DNA of 33,185 bases from a virus, in IMG/VR virus record IMGVR_UViG_3300047547_000092, positions 1 to 33,185 of that record. One strand, 5' to 3'. Below the pieces are notes generated by a model. That model saw only the letters and a program-made list of their open reading frames with translations. It was not told the DNA's origin and made no database searches. How positions within the stretch are numbered: position 1 is the stretch's first letter; each line of letters opens with the position of its first letter. Both the position numbers and the translations under genes were made by a program. Shown here one piece after another: positions 21,696 to 29,012 of the stretch.

Positions 21696-24014
21696 TTAAC
21701 CTATATGGCGGTATTTCAGGACCGGCTTGCCTTTGTACAGCTTGCCGGTTTCGGTGATTTCGATTGCCCCGTTGTCCGCCATATCGGCGATGCATGCTTC
21801 GACCCGCCCCCTTTGCGCGGGCGCGGACATGCGCAGGCGATTGACAATGACGGCCAGCGTCTCACCGTCATCGCCGCTGATCGCATTGGCTATGCGGGCC
21901 TGCAGCGCCTCGCCCGGCGCATCCTTGGCGCGGTCATTGCCGATCACCAGCCGCATCTTTTCCTCCACGTCGCGCTTGACCAAGGCGAAGGCCCAGCGAA
22001 CATGATCGGCGCTGCGCAAGCCCTCCGGCACCGCGAGGATCAGGCTAACCTTGCCGACAAGCTCGTACGCGCCGAGGAACAGGCTTTCCAGCCCGCTAAC
22101 GCCCTTCTGTACGATGGCTTGGTCCTCAAACCAATCAAGCGCGGCGTCGAGCATATCCTCCGCATCCGGCGATGTGGGCAAGCGCGCAATATCGCCGCGC
22201 CATTCCACCCGCCCAATATGCCCGGTATCCATATCCCCGCCGTTATGCAGGCCCGCAAGGCGTAGCGCGATATGCTCCGGTAGCGGCGGGCGGACCAGCC
22301 CCCGCTTGCTGCGCGGGGCCGTGTCGCGCTCGTTAAACAGCAAGGCGCGGCCGACGAACCCGTTGGTGGCTGTCTGGAAGTCCACCAAGTCGTCAAACGT
22401 GACCGGCGTGGTAAAGCCTAGCAGCGATAGGAAAGGCCGTTCCAGCCCGTGATCGAGCGCATCCAGCGTGGCCTGGATCGCCGCCAGCCGGTGCTCGATA
22501 TAGGGGCCGGTAGCGCCGTCATCGATCTTGCGCGATAGCCCGGCGGATTCCGCGATTAGCGCCTTGCGGACATCCTCCTTCACATCGCCCGATAGCAACA
22601 GAAACCCGCTGGCCTTGCTGTAGACCGACATTAGCACGCCGATGACGCCTTCGAGGTACGCCGCGCCGCCGCGCTTTTGGGCGCTGGCAATCTTTTGGAG
22701 CATGATACCGATTTCATCGATCACGTACATCGCGGCTTGGTGGCGCGTCAGGTTGCGGATAATTTCCTGTTCGGACTTAATGTTGCCGTGCGTCGCCGCC
22801 GCGCAACCCGCCGCCCTATGCAGCTCCATAACCGCCTGCTGCACGCTTTCTTTGCCGGTGCGGCTCCCCGCGATGCAAAAGGCAAAGAGGTTAGCCGTTA
22901 CGCCGTCGCGCGCGTCCGTCACCCGCATACCCGCGATATTTCCCATGGCCACCAGAGCGCCCGCTACGGCGAGGTTAGGGCGCGGGCGGCGGTTCTGGCT
23001 TTCGATCCACGCGGCAAGCTCGCCCACAAAACCAGGCGGCGTTTTCAGGCACACGCCGTCTAACGCAAACGGCAAGCCGCCTAGCGCCTTGGCGGCAACC
23101 GCGCCCGCCGCATGGTCGCGCAAGGCCTTGTCGAGCGTAGCGCGCACGTTGTCCGTGCCGCTCGCCGCCGCTTGGTCGTTAAAGTCGCCGCCGGTATCGG
23201 GTACGGCCACCGGGCAGCCCAGTTCAGCCCCTAGCGCCCGCATATCCGCCGCCGCGCCGGTATCCGCCGCAAGCATGATGGACACGCCCGCGCCCGCAAG
23301 CTCGCGCGCCACAACCGCCATGTTGCCCTTGCTATAGGCTATGCATACTTGGTCAGGCATCGCCGCGTAAATGCTGGCGGCGGTAGCGTACCCCTCCGCA
23401 ATGATAGTGCGGCCCATGTGGACGCCGATATAGGCGCGGCCCGCTTTTGTCGGCGCGCCGGGGTGGAATTTCTTGGCCCCGTCGCCCGCGATAGTTTGCA
23501 CGCTCTGTAAATCCCCCGCCGCATCGTAAATAGGCAGCAACAGGTTATCGCCCTCAATGCGGCAGCTATGGGCGGGGACGCCCTTGCGGACAAGGTACGG
23601 GTGCAGGTCCCCCGCATAGTCCGCCGCATCCCATCGCCGGGTCGCGAACAGGATCGCCGCCTTGCGCTCGCGGGCCGCCTCGGCTTCGCGGGCCTTTAAT
23701 GCCGCCGAGCGCGCCGCCTTATCCTCCGCCGTTAGCGTATATGCGCTGCCGCCGGTTAGCGCCGCGATAGCATCGCGGGCGGATAGCCCCTGCGTCTTGG
23801 CCACAAAATCCAAGGCATCGCCGTGCGCGCTGCAACCGAAACAATGGAAAAAGCCCTTTTCCGGTATGACGTGGAAGCTGGGGCTTTTCTCCGCATGGAA
23901 AGGGCAAAGGCCCTTATACTCGTCACCCACTTTTTTCAGGGCAACGGTCTTGCCGATCACGTCGACAATGGGGTGCGCATCCTTGATTGCCGCCCAATCA
24001 TATCCGCCGTTCAT
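21696..24014 (-). CDS. Primase/helicase: CHC2 zinc finger, Toprim-like, DUF3987-like ATPase, C-terminal winged helix
   Basis: 772 aa. CHC2 zinc-binding primase domain at residues ~1-90, with C37, H40, C58, C61 (CPFHAEKSPSF, FFHCFGCSAHGDALDF). A Toprim-like region follows at ~195-290 (TIIAEGYATAASIYAA, IMLAADTGAAAD, DFNDQAA). Its acidic pair reads DTG where D-x-D is usual. Residues ~325-620 are DUF3987-like, with a P-loop variant AGSRTGKES and Walker B 'MYVIDEIGIML'. The last ~55 residues form a winged-helix-like domain that recurs in the 101-aa gene. Likely makes primers and unwinds phage DNA. Translationally coupled to a Cro-like gene (ATGA). Confidence 0.88.
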   Translation of the reverse strand: MNGGYDWAAIKDAHPIVDVIGKTVALKKVGDEYKGLCPFHAEKSPSFHVIPEKGFFHCFGCSAHGDALDFVAKTQGLSARDAIAALTGGSAYTLTAEDKAARSAALKAREAEAARERKAAILFATRRWDAADYAGDLHPYLVRKGVPAHSCRIEGDNLLLPIYDAAGDLQSVQTIAGDGAKKFHPGAPTKAGRAYIGVHMGRTIIAEGYATAASIYAAMPDQVCIAYSKGNMAVVARELAGAGVSIMLAADTGAAADMRALGAELGCPVAVPDTGGDFNDQAAASGTDNVRATLDKALRDHAAGAVAAKALGGLPFALDGVCLKTPPGFVGELAAWIESQNRRPRPNLAVAGALVAMGNIAGMRVTDARDGVTANLFAFCIAGSRTGKESVQQAVMELHRAAGCAAATHGNIKSEQEIIRNLTRHQAAMYVIDEIGIMLQKIASAQKRGGAAYLEGVIGVLMSVYSKASGFLLLSGDVKEDVRKALIAESAGLSRKIDDGATGPYIEHRLAAIQATLDALDHGLERPFLSLLGFTTPVTFDDLVDFQTATNGFVGRALLFNERDTAPRSKRGLVRPPLPEHIALRLAGLHNGGDMDTGHIGRVEWRGDIARLPTSPDAEDMLDAALDWFEDQAIVQKGVSGLESLFLGAYELVGKVSLILAVPEGLRSADHVRWAFALVKRDVEEKMRLVIGNDRAKDAPGEALQARIANAISGDDGETLAVIVNRLRMSAPAQRGRVEACIADMADNGAIEITETGKLYKGKPVLKYRHIG

Positions 24015-24181
24015 GCTTCACCTTCCGCGATGCGCGCCGTGATGATTTCAATGATCTGATATATACGCAATTCCGGTATTCTATCCTCCGGCCATTGACT
24101 TACCGCCCCCTCTGTTATGCCCAGCGCATCCGCCAAAGCCTTTGCCGTTCCGAACTCCGCGATAGCTTCCGTTTTTGTCAT
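24011..24181 (-). CDS. Cro-like repressor, 56 aa
   Basis: ATG at 24181 with AAGGTG 5 nt upstream; stop overlaps the primase ATG (ATGA). Residues ~10-40 (TAKALADALGITEGAVSQW) form a textbook HTH of the Cro/CI class, followed by 'RIPELRIYQIIEII', the usual short Cro-type helix and strand. It faces the rightward recombination operon across a 108-bp control region with an 18-bp palindrome. It probably binds that palindrome and controls its own and the divergent promoter. The recognition site is not proven. Confidence 0.85.
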   Translation of the reverse strand: MTKTEAIAEFGTAKALADALGITEGAVSQWPEDRIPELRIYQIIEIITARIAEGEA

Positions 24182-24289
24182 ATTGCACCTTTTTTCAATT
24201 GCCCCTTGCTTTCCTACTTTAGTTTGCTAAAGTCAATCCCGCAGCGTTGATAGCCCGTCCTGCCGGGCCTAACCCAATGAGGTGAAATT
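24182..24289. promoter_or_regulatory. Divergent control region between Cro-like gene and recombination operon
   Basis: This 108-bp gap holds the palindrome ACTTTAG-TTTG-CTAAAGT (24216-24233). A candidate rightward promoter uses TTGCTT (24207-24212), a 16-bp spacer (24213-24228?) and TAAAGT overlapping the right palindrome arm. A leftward TTGACT (24231-24236) also touches the palindrome, but its -10 is poor. GAGGTG precedes the rightward ATG by ~6 nt. Confidence 0.5.
24216..24233. promoter_or_regulatory. 18-bp palindromic operator candidate
   Basis: Perfect 7-bp arms ACTTTAG/CTAAAGT around TTTG, located between the Cro-like gene and the divergent operon. A half site CTTTAG recurs at 21588-21593 in the other long intergenic region. 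The most likely ligand is the Cro-like protein; this is an inference from position. Confidence 0.65.
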
Positions 24290-25135
24290 ATGTCTGTACT
24301 TAGTACCGTGGCGAAACCCGAAAACCGCCCCCCTATCATCACAATCTGCGGCGATGCGGGTACCGGTAAAACCAGCCTAGCCGCCACCTTCCCCAACCCC
24401 ATTGTCATACGCGGCGAGGACGGCTTGCAGTCTATCCCGGCGGACATGCGCCCGGATGCCTTCCCTACCCTCAAGAGCGCGGATGACCTATGGCCGCAGC
24501 TTATGGCCTTGCTTCAGGAGGAGCACGATTACCGCACGGTGATCATTGACAGCGTATCGGCCTTGGAAACGCTATTCATCCGCAGCGTGATGGAAAGCGA
24601 CGGGCGCGCTAAGTCTATCAACCAGGCGCTAGGCGGATACGGCGCGGGCGTTAACGCGGTAGCGGCGATGCACCAGCGGGTGCGGAAAGCCTGCGGCTTG
24701 CTGAATGAGCGGAAGAACATGGCCGTGATCTTTGTCAGCCATGCGGACCTTGAAGCCGTGCGCCCGCCCGATCAGGATGATTACACGCGCTACAGCCTGC
24801 GCCTTATGGCCAAGTCACTGCCGCCCTATGTCGACGATGTGGACATGGTGGCTTTCGTGCGTCTGGTATCGGCCCTGCGCGGCGAGGAAGGCGACCGGAA
24901 AAAGATTATCAGCAACGGCGACCGCGAAGTGATCTGCCATGCCACCGCCGCCAGCGTGTCGAAAAACCGCTACGGCATCACCGAGGCTTTGGACTTTGAC
25001 CCGGGCGTAAACCCGTTTGCCGCCGCTTTCGGGCTTAACAAGGCCGCGCCTAAAAAGGGTAAGGCCAAGCCCGCAACCGCGCCGGTAGATGCTGAAGCCG
25101 AGGGTATCGACACGGCGGACTTTGAAACAGCATAA
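24290..25135 (+). CDS. Sak4-like RecA-fold ATPase (AAA_24), recombinase
   Basis: 281 aa. Walker A GDAGTGKT at residues 21-28, Walker B TVIIDS with D87, and 'AVIFVSHAD' as sensor strand. The P-loop is preceded by 'PPIITIC', as in the phage Sak4/AAA_24 group. Sak4 proteins are single-domain RecA-like annealing or recombination ATPases that work with an SSB. The next gene is SSB-like, and the one after is an exonuclease, which fits a phage recombination operon. C-terminal ~45 residues are a Lys/Pro/Ala tail. ATG at 24290 with GAGGTG upstream. Confidence 0.85.
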   Translation: MSVLSTVAKPENRPPIITICGDAGTGKTSLAATFPNPIVIRGEDGLQSIPADMRPDAFPTLKSADDLWPQLMALLQEEHDYRTVIIDSVSALETLFIRSVMESDGRAKSINQALGGYGAGVNAVAAMHQRVRKACGLLNERKNMAVIFVSHADLEAVRPPDQDDYTRYSLRLMAKSLPPYVDDVDMVAFVRLVSALRGEEGDRKKIISNGDREVICHATAASVSKNRYGITEALDFDPGVNPFAAAFGLNKAAPKKGKAKPATAPVDAEAEGIDTADFETA

Positions 25136-25147
25136 GGAGTAAATATC

Positions 25148-25720
25148 ATGGGCTTTTGGGATATGTCGGACGGCAATAGCGCCGTTACGGATGAAAAAGA
25201 ATACGACGGCGGCGGGGGTAATTTCGACCCGATACCGGACGGTAGCAGCGTGCTGGCCTTTATCGAAAAGGCGGGCTGGGCCGAAACCCGCGACGGCGAC
25301 CGCTATCTTGAAATTACATGGGTGATCGAAAAGCCGGAGGAATTCCTTAACCGGAAAATCTTCCAGAAGCTCTGGATTTTGGACGATGACCCGAACGTCA
25401 AAGATGCGGACAAGATGAACAAGAAGCGCGATAAGGCCAAGAAAATGCTGGCCGCTATCGACGCTAACGCGGGCGGCAAGCTGGGCCGCAAGCCTGGCAT
25501 CCCGTCGAATGATGACTTGGCGCTGGCCTTGGGCACGCGGCAAATGGTGATCCGCGTACAGGTCTGGACCATCAAGGATAACGACGGGAAGGAAAACAGC
25601 GGCAACTGGATCGCCGCGATCAGCCCCAAGAATAAGGAATTGCGGGTAGGGGAACGCAAGGCCCCGGCGGCAAGCGCGCCGCCCCGCACGGCGGCGGATG
25701 ACGATGATATTCCGTTTTGA
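25148..25720 (+). CDS. SSB-like DNA-binding protein (DUF669-like) with acidic C-terminal tail
   Basis: 190 aa with the DUF669 pattern: an N-terminal Gly-rich segment ('YDGGGGNFDPIPDG'), an OB-like beta core (LEITWVIEKPEEFLNRKIF, KLWILDDDP) and a later 'VIRVQVWTIKDNDG'. It ends DDDDIPF, the acidic-hydrophobic tip used by bacterial SSB to recruit partners. It is preceded by an AAGGAG-like site. Probably protects single strands and loads the Sak4-like ATPase. The gene order Sak4, SSB, YqaJ is common in phages. Confidence 0.82.
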   Translation: MGFWDMSDGNSAVTDEKEYDGGGGNFDPIPDGSSVLAFIEKAGWAETRDGDRYLEITWVIEKPEEFLNRKIFQKLWILDDDPNVKDADKMNKKRDKAKKMLAAIDANAGGKLGRKPGIPSNDDLALALGTRQMVIRVQVWTIKDNDGKENSGNWIAAISPKNKELRVGERKAPAASAPPRTAADDDDIPF

Positions 25721-25789
25721 GCCTGTAGTTACCGGACCCCCGACCGGAGAAAGGCGGCGGGGGCGAGGATAACGACAGGAGCGAAAGCA

Positions 25790-26677
25790 ATGACGGAACA
25801 TATTGACGAACCCGAGCAGCGGAGCGCGGCTTGGTTTGAAAAGCGCAAGGGCCGGGTGACCGGCAGCATGGTGGGCGCGATACTGGGCCTTAGCCCTTGG
25901 ATGACAAGGGCGGACGCCATGCGCAATATGGTGCGTGAGTCGATAGGGGCCGAGCGCGAATTTACCGGCAACGTCGCCACCGAGTACGGCACCTATAATG
26001 AGGCCGGGGCGGTGATCGAATGGCAGATGGAGACGGGCCTGCAGCACCGCCCGGCGCATTTTATCGTTTACGAGGATTGGCTAGGCGCAAGCCCGGATGG
26101 TTGGACCAGCGACGGCGGCTTGCTGGAGGTTAAATGCCCCTACGGCCTGCGGCATGAAGAAACGCCGGTATTCAAAACGCCGGATGAGCAGCCGCACTAT
26201 CTGGCGCAGATGCAGGTACAGATGTTCGTCGCCCGCGCCCCGCATTACCATTTTTACCAGTGGGCAACGCACGGCACGCGCCGCGATATTGTCGCCCGCG
26301 ATGACGCATGGCTTGACGCGACCTTGCCGCGCCTGAAGCAATTCCACGCGGAGTTTCTGGACGAGCTGGAAAACAACCCGGACGAGTATTTGCTGCCCAA
26401 GCGCGTGGAGATCGACACGCCCGAGGCCCGCAAGATGGTGGCGGAATGGGACGACTTGAACGACGCATTGGACCGTGCGGCGGAGCGCAAAAAGGATTTG
26501 CTGGCCGATATGGTATCGCTGGCGGGCGGGCGCGATGCGCTGCTAGCCGGGCGCAAATTGACGTTAACCAGCCGCCAAGGCGCGGTAAGCTACGCCAAGG
26601 CGTTCAAGGCGCTCATGCCTAACGCGGACCTTGAGCCGTATCGCGGCAAGGCTGTCGAATTTTGGGGGGTGAAGTGA
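25790..26677 (+). CDS. YqaJ-type exonuclease (lambda Exo-like)
   Basis: 295 aa. N-terminal 'RSAAWFEKRKGRVTGS' with 'AILGLSPW' is the family opening. The catalytic PD-(D/E)xK site is clear: D103 in SPDGW and E113-V-K115 in LLEVKCPY, with a downstream 'HYLAQMQVQM' Gln helix. It resects double-stranded ends for annealing by the Sak4/SSB pair. C-terminal ~90 residues are helical. AGGAG precedes the ATG, and the stop overlaps the next ATG (TGATG). The 69 nt before it hold only this site. Confidence 0.88.
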   Translation: MTEHIDEPEQRSAAWFEKRKGRVTGSMVGAILGLSPWMTRADAMRNMVRESIGAEREFTGNVATEYGTYNEAGAVIEWQMETGLQHRPAHFIVYEDWLGASPDGWTSDGGLLEVKCPYGLRHEETPVFKTPDEQPHYLAQMQVQMFVARAPHYHFYQWATHGTRRDIVARDDAWLDATLPRLKQFHAEFLDELENNPDEYLLPKRVEIDTPEARKMVAEWDDLNDALDRAAERKKDLLADMVSLAGGRDALLAGRKLTLTSRQGAVSYAKAFKALMPNADLEPYRGKAVEFWGVK

Positions 26678-28068
26678 TGGACCTCTATCGGCAATTTCTT
26701 GCCCGCAAGGCAATCACTGATCCGATGACGGGGCTTTCCAATGTCCCCGCGCTGCCGGACTGCATGTTTCCGCATCAAAAGGACATTGTGACTTGGGCGC
26801 TTCGCCGTGGTCGCGCTGCACTGTTCGCAGGGACTGGCCTCGGCAAGTCGCTTATGGAACTGGCATGGGCGCAAGCCATCCACAACGAAACCGGCAAAGA
26901 TATTCTGCATCTCGCGCCGCTTGCTGTTTCATCGCAGATGGCGCGGGAAGCCGATAAGTTTGGCATCGTTGCGCGGGTTGCTGCGAAGCAATCGGATTGC
27001 GGCCCCGGCATCAACATCACGAACTATCAGAAGCTGGATCACTTCGACCTTTCGCGGTTTGGCGGTGTCATTCTCGACGAAAGCAGTATCCTCAAATCAA
27101 CCGATGGGCATTACCGCACCAAACTGATCGAGGCTTGCCAGCAAATCCCCTTCCGCCTTGCTGCCACCGCAACACCTGCCCCCAATGATTTCATGGAACT
27201 TGGCAACCACGCTGAGTTTCTCGGCATCATGAAATACACCGATATGCTGGCGACGTTTTTTACCCATGACGGGGGAGATACTGCCAAATGGCGTTTGAAG
27301 GGCCATGCTGAAAACGAATTCTGGAAGTGGATGGCATCATGGGCGGTAATGCTCCGCAAGCCATCGGATCTAGGATATTCAAACGATGGATATGATCTGC
27401 CGCCGCTTAATTTTGTGTCGCATACCGTATCAGTCGATTACGCTCCCAACATGGAAACGGGGATGTTGTTCCCCATCCAGGCTGAAACCCTGCAAGAGCG
27501 CATTGCCGCCCGCCGTGCAACGGTTGCTGATCGGTGCCAATTGGCAGCTTCGATCACTCCGACAGATCGGCCTTTCGTCTGGTGGACTAACCTCAATTCC
27601 GAAAGTGAACTGCTGGCAAAGTTAATTCCCGGCGCGGTTGAGACAAAGGGCAGCGACCCGGACGCGGTAAAGGAAAAGAAGCTGAATGATTTCTCCGAAG
27701 GCCGCACCCGCGTTCTCGTTACCAAGGCAGGAGTAGCCGGGTTCGGCATGAACTGGCAACACTGCGCCGATACGGGTTTCGTAGGCCTGAATGACAGCTT
27801 TGAGCAATTCTATCAGGCTGTCCGCAGGTTCTGGCGCTTTGGCCAAGCCAAGCCGGTAAACTGCCATATCATCGCCAGCGAACTGGAAGGCGCAACCGTC
27901 TCTAATATCCGCCGCAAGGAAGCCGATGCGGACCGCATGGCGGCTGCGATGGTGTTGCACATGGCCGATCTATCGAGCGAGGCCGTGCGCGGCATGGTTC
28001 GAGATACGCCTAACTACAATCCACAACAGCCTGTCATTATCCCTTCATTTTTGGAGCAAGCATCATGA
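26677..28068 (+). CDS. SNF2-type SF2 helicase/translocase
   Basis: 463 aa from ATG 26677 (MDLYRQFLARKAITDP), overlapping the exonuclease stop. N-terminal 'FPHQKDIVTWALRRG' (Q-type motif), Walker A AGTGLGKS at 51-58, box II DESS at 134-137 (ILDESSILKS) and 'ATATPAPNDF' (motif III). The C-terminal RecA domain has 'LVTKAGVAGFGMNW', then QAVRRFWRFGQ at 380-390 (motif VI). Proteins of this type accompany phage methyltransferases; whether they remodel DNA or act as nuclease partners is unknown. Base composition is less GC-rich than its upstream neighbours. Coupled to the methyltransferase by ATGA. Confidence 0.85.
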   Translation: MDLYRQFLARKAITDPMTGLSNVPALPDCMFPHQKDIVTWALRRGRAALFAGTGLGKSLMELAWAQAIHNETGKDILHLAPLAVSSQMAREADKFGIVARVAAKQSDCGPGINITNYQKLDHFDLSRFGGVILDESSILKSTDGHYRTKLIEACQQIPFRLAATATPAPNDFMELGNHAEFLGIMKYTDMLATFFTHDGGDTAKWRLKGHAENEFWKWMASWAVMLRKPSDLGYSNDGYDLPPLNFVSHTVSVDYAPNMETGMLFPIQAETLQERIAARRATVADRCQLAASITPTDRPFVWWTNLNSESELLAKLIPGAVETKGSDPDAVKEKKLNDFSEGRTRVLVTKAGVAGFGMNWQHCADTGFVGLNDSFEQFYQAVRRFWRFGQAKPVNCHIIASELEGATVSNIRRKEADADRMAAAMVLHMADLSSEAVRGMVRDTPNYNPQQPVIIPSFLEQAS

Positions 28069-29012
28069 TTAAATGCGTCGATCAAATCGTTACGGATGAC
28101 TATGCAATCTATCAGGGCGATAGCTGCGATGTCATTCGCGCTATTCCCGGTGATAGCATCGGCTTTGGCATCCATTCGCCGCCATTTGAGGGGCTGTATA
28201 AATTTAGCAATTTTGACCGCGATATTTCAAATAATGAGGGGCCGGGTTTCTGGGAGCACTACTCCTATCTGATCTCTGAATTACTCCGCGTGACGATGCC
28301 GGGAAGGCTTCACAGCGTCCATGTGATGCAGCTTCCGACGAGCAAAATTCGCCACGGCCATATCGGAATGCGCGATTTTCGCGGCGAGGTGATCCGGGCT
28401 TATGAGGATGCGGGATGGATATTCCATAGCGAGGTGTGCATCTGGAAAGATCCCGTGGTGGCGCAGCAGCGCACCAAGTCGATCCGACTCCTGCACAAGC
28501 AGATTGTCAAGGATAGCACAATCAGCGGGCAAGGGCTGGCTGACTATGTGGTGACATTCCGCAAGCCCGGCGACAATCCTGAACCGGTTTCGGGTTGCTT
28601 TGACGAATGGCACGGCGAAGGCGATGGGCCTGATCCAGCGAAGTTCACCACGCCCAACGATGGCCGCAACTGGTACTCTATCGAGGTCTGGCAACGTTAC
28701 GCATCGCCGGTATGGACTGACATTAACCAGACCCGCACCCTGCAATATCGCGGTGGACGTGACGCCAAGGACGAGCAGCATATCTCGCCCCTACAGCTTG
28801 ATGTGATCGAGCGTTGTATCGATCTGTGGAGCAATCCTGGCGATACGGTTCTAACCCCGTTTCTCGGCATTGGCAGCGAGGTTTTCTGTGCCGTACAGAT
28901 GGGCCGCAAGGGCATCGGCTGCGAATTGAAGCCAAGCTATTTTGCACAAGCAAAGCGCAATCTGGAAGCCGCCCGCACCGATATGGGCGGACTGTTCGCG
29001 ATTGCCGAATGA
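28065..29012 (+). CDS. N4/N6 DNA methyltransferase (SPPF motif)
   Basis: 315 aa. Motif IV reads SPPF (residues 38-41); SPPY/SPPF forms are typical of N4-cytosine and some N6-adenine enzymes, so the target base is undecided. Motif I lies at the C-terminal side, T264-PFLGIGSE with 'GRKGIGCEL' after it, the beta-class permuted order. A recognisable target domain sits between them. It may modify phage DNA against restriction. The start overlaps the SNF2 stop and the stop overlaps the next ATG, so it is part of one translational unit with two helicases. Confidence 0.85.
   Translation: MIKCVDQIVTDDYAIYQGDSCDVIRAIPGDSIGFGIHSPPFEGLYKFSNFDRDISNNEGPGFWEHYSYLISELLRVTMPGRLHSVHVMQLPTSKIRHGHIGMRDFRGEVIRAYEDAGWIFHSEVCIWKDPVVAQQRTKSIRLLHKQIVKDSTISGQGLADYVVTFRKPGDNPEPVSGCFDEWHGEGDGPDPAKFTTPNDGRNWYSIEVWQRYASPVWTDINQTRTLQYRGGRDAKDEQHISPLQLDVIERCIDLWSNPGDTVLTPFLGIGSEVFCAVQMGRKGIGCELKPSYFAQAKRNLEAARTDMGGLFAIAE

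Noticed and set aside
24815-26059. 414-residue minus-strand frame opposite the Sak4/SSB/YqaJ genes
   Set aside because: It crosses three recognised rightward genes and both of their gaps, and is Arg/His-rich without motifs.
28814-29008. N-terminal extension of the DEAH helicase
   Set aside because: The extension lies inside the methyltransferase gene in another frame and lacks helicase similarity. ATG 29009 overlaps the methyltransferase stop as at the other junctions.
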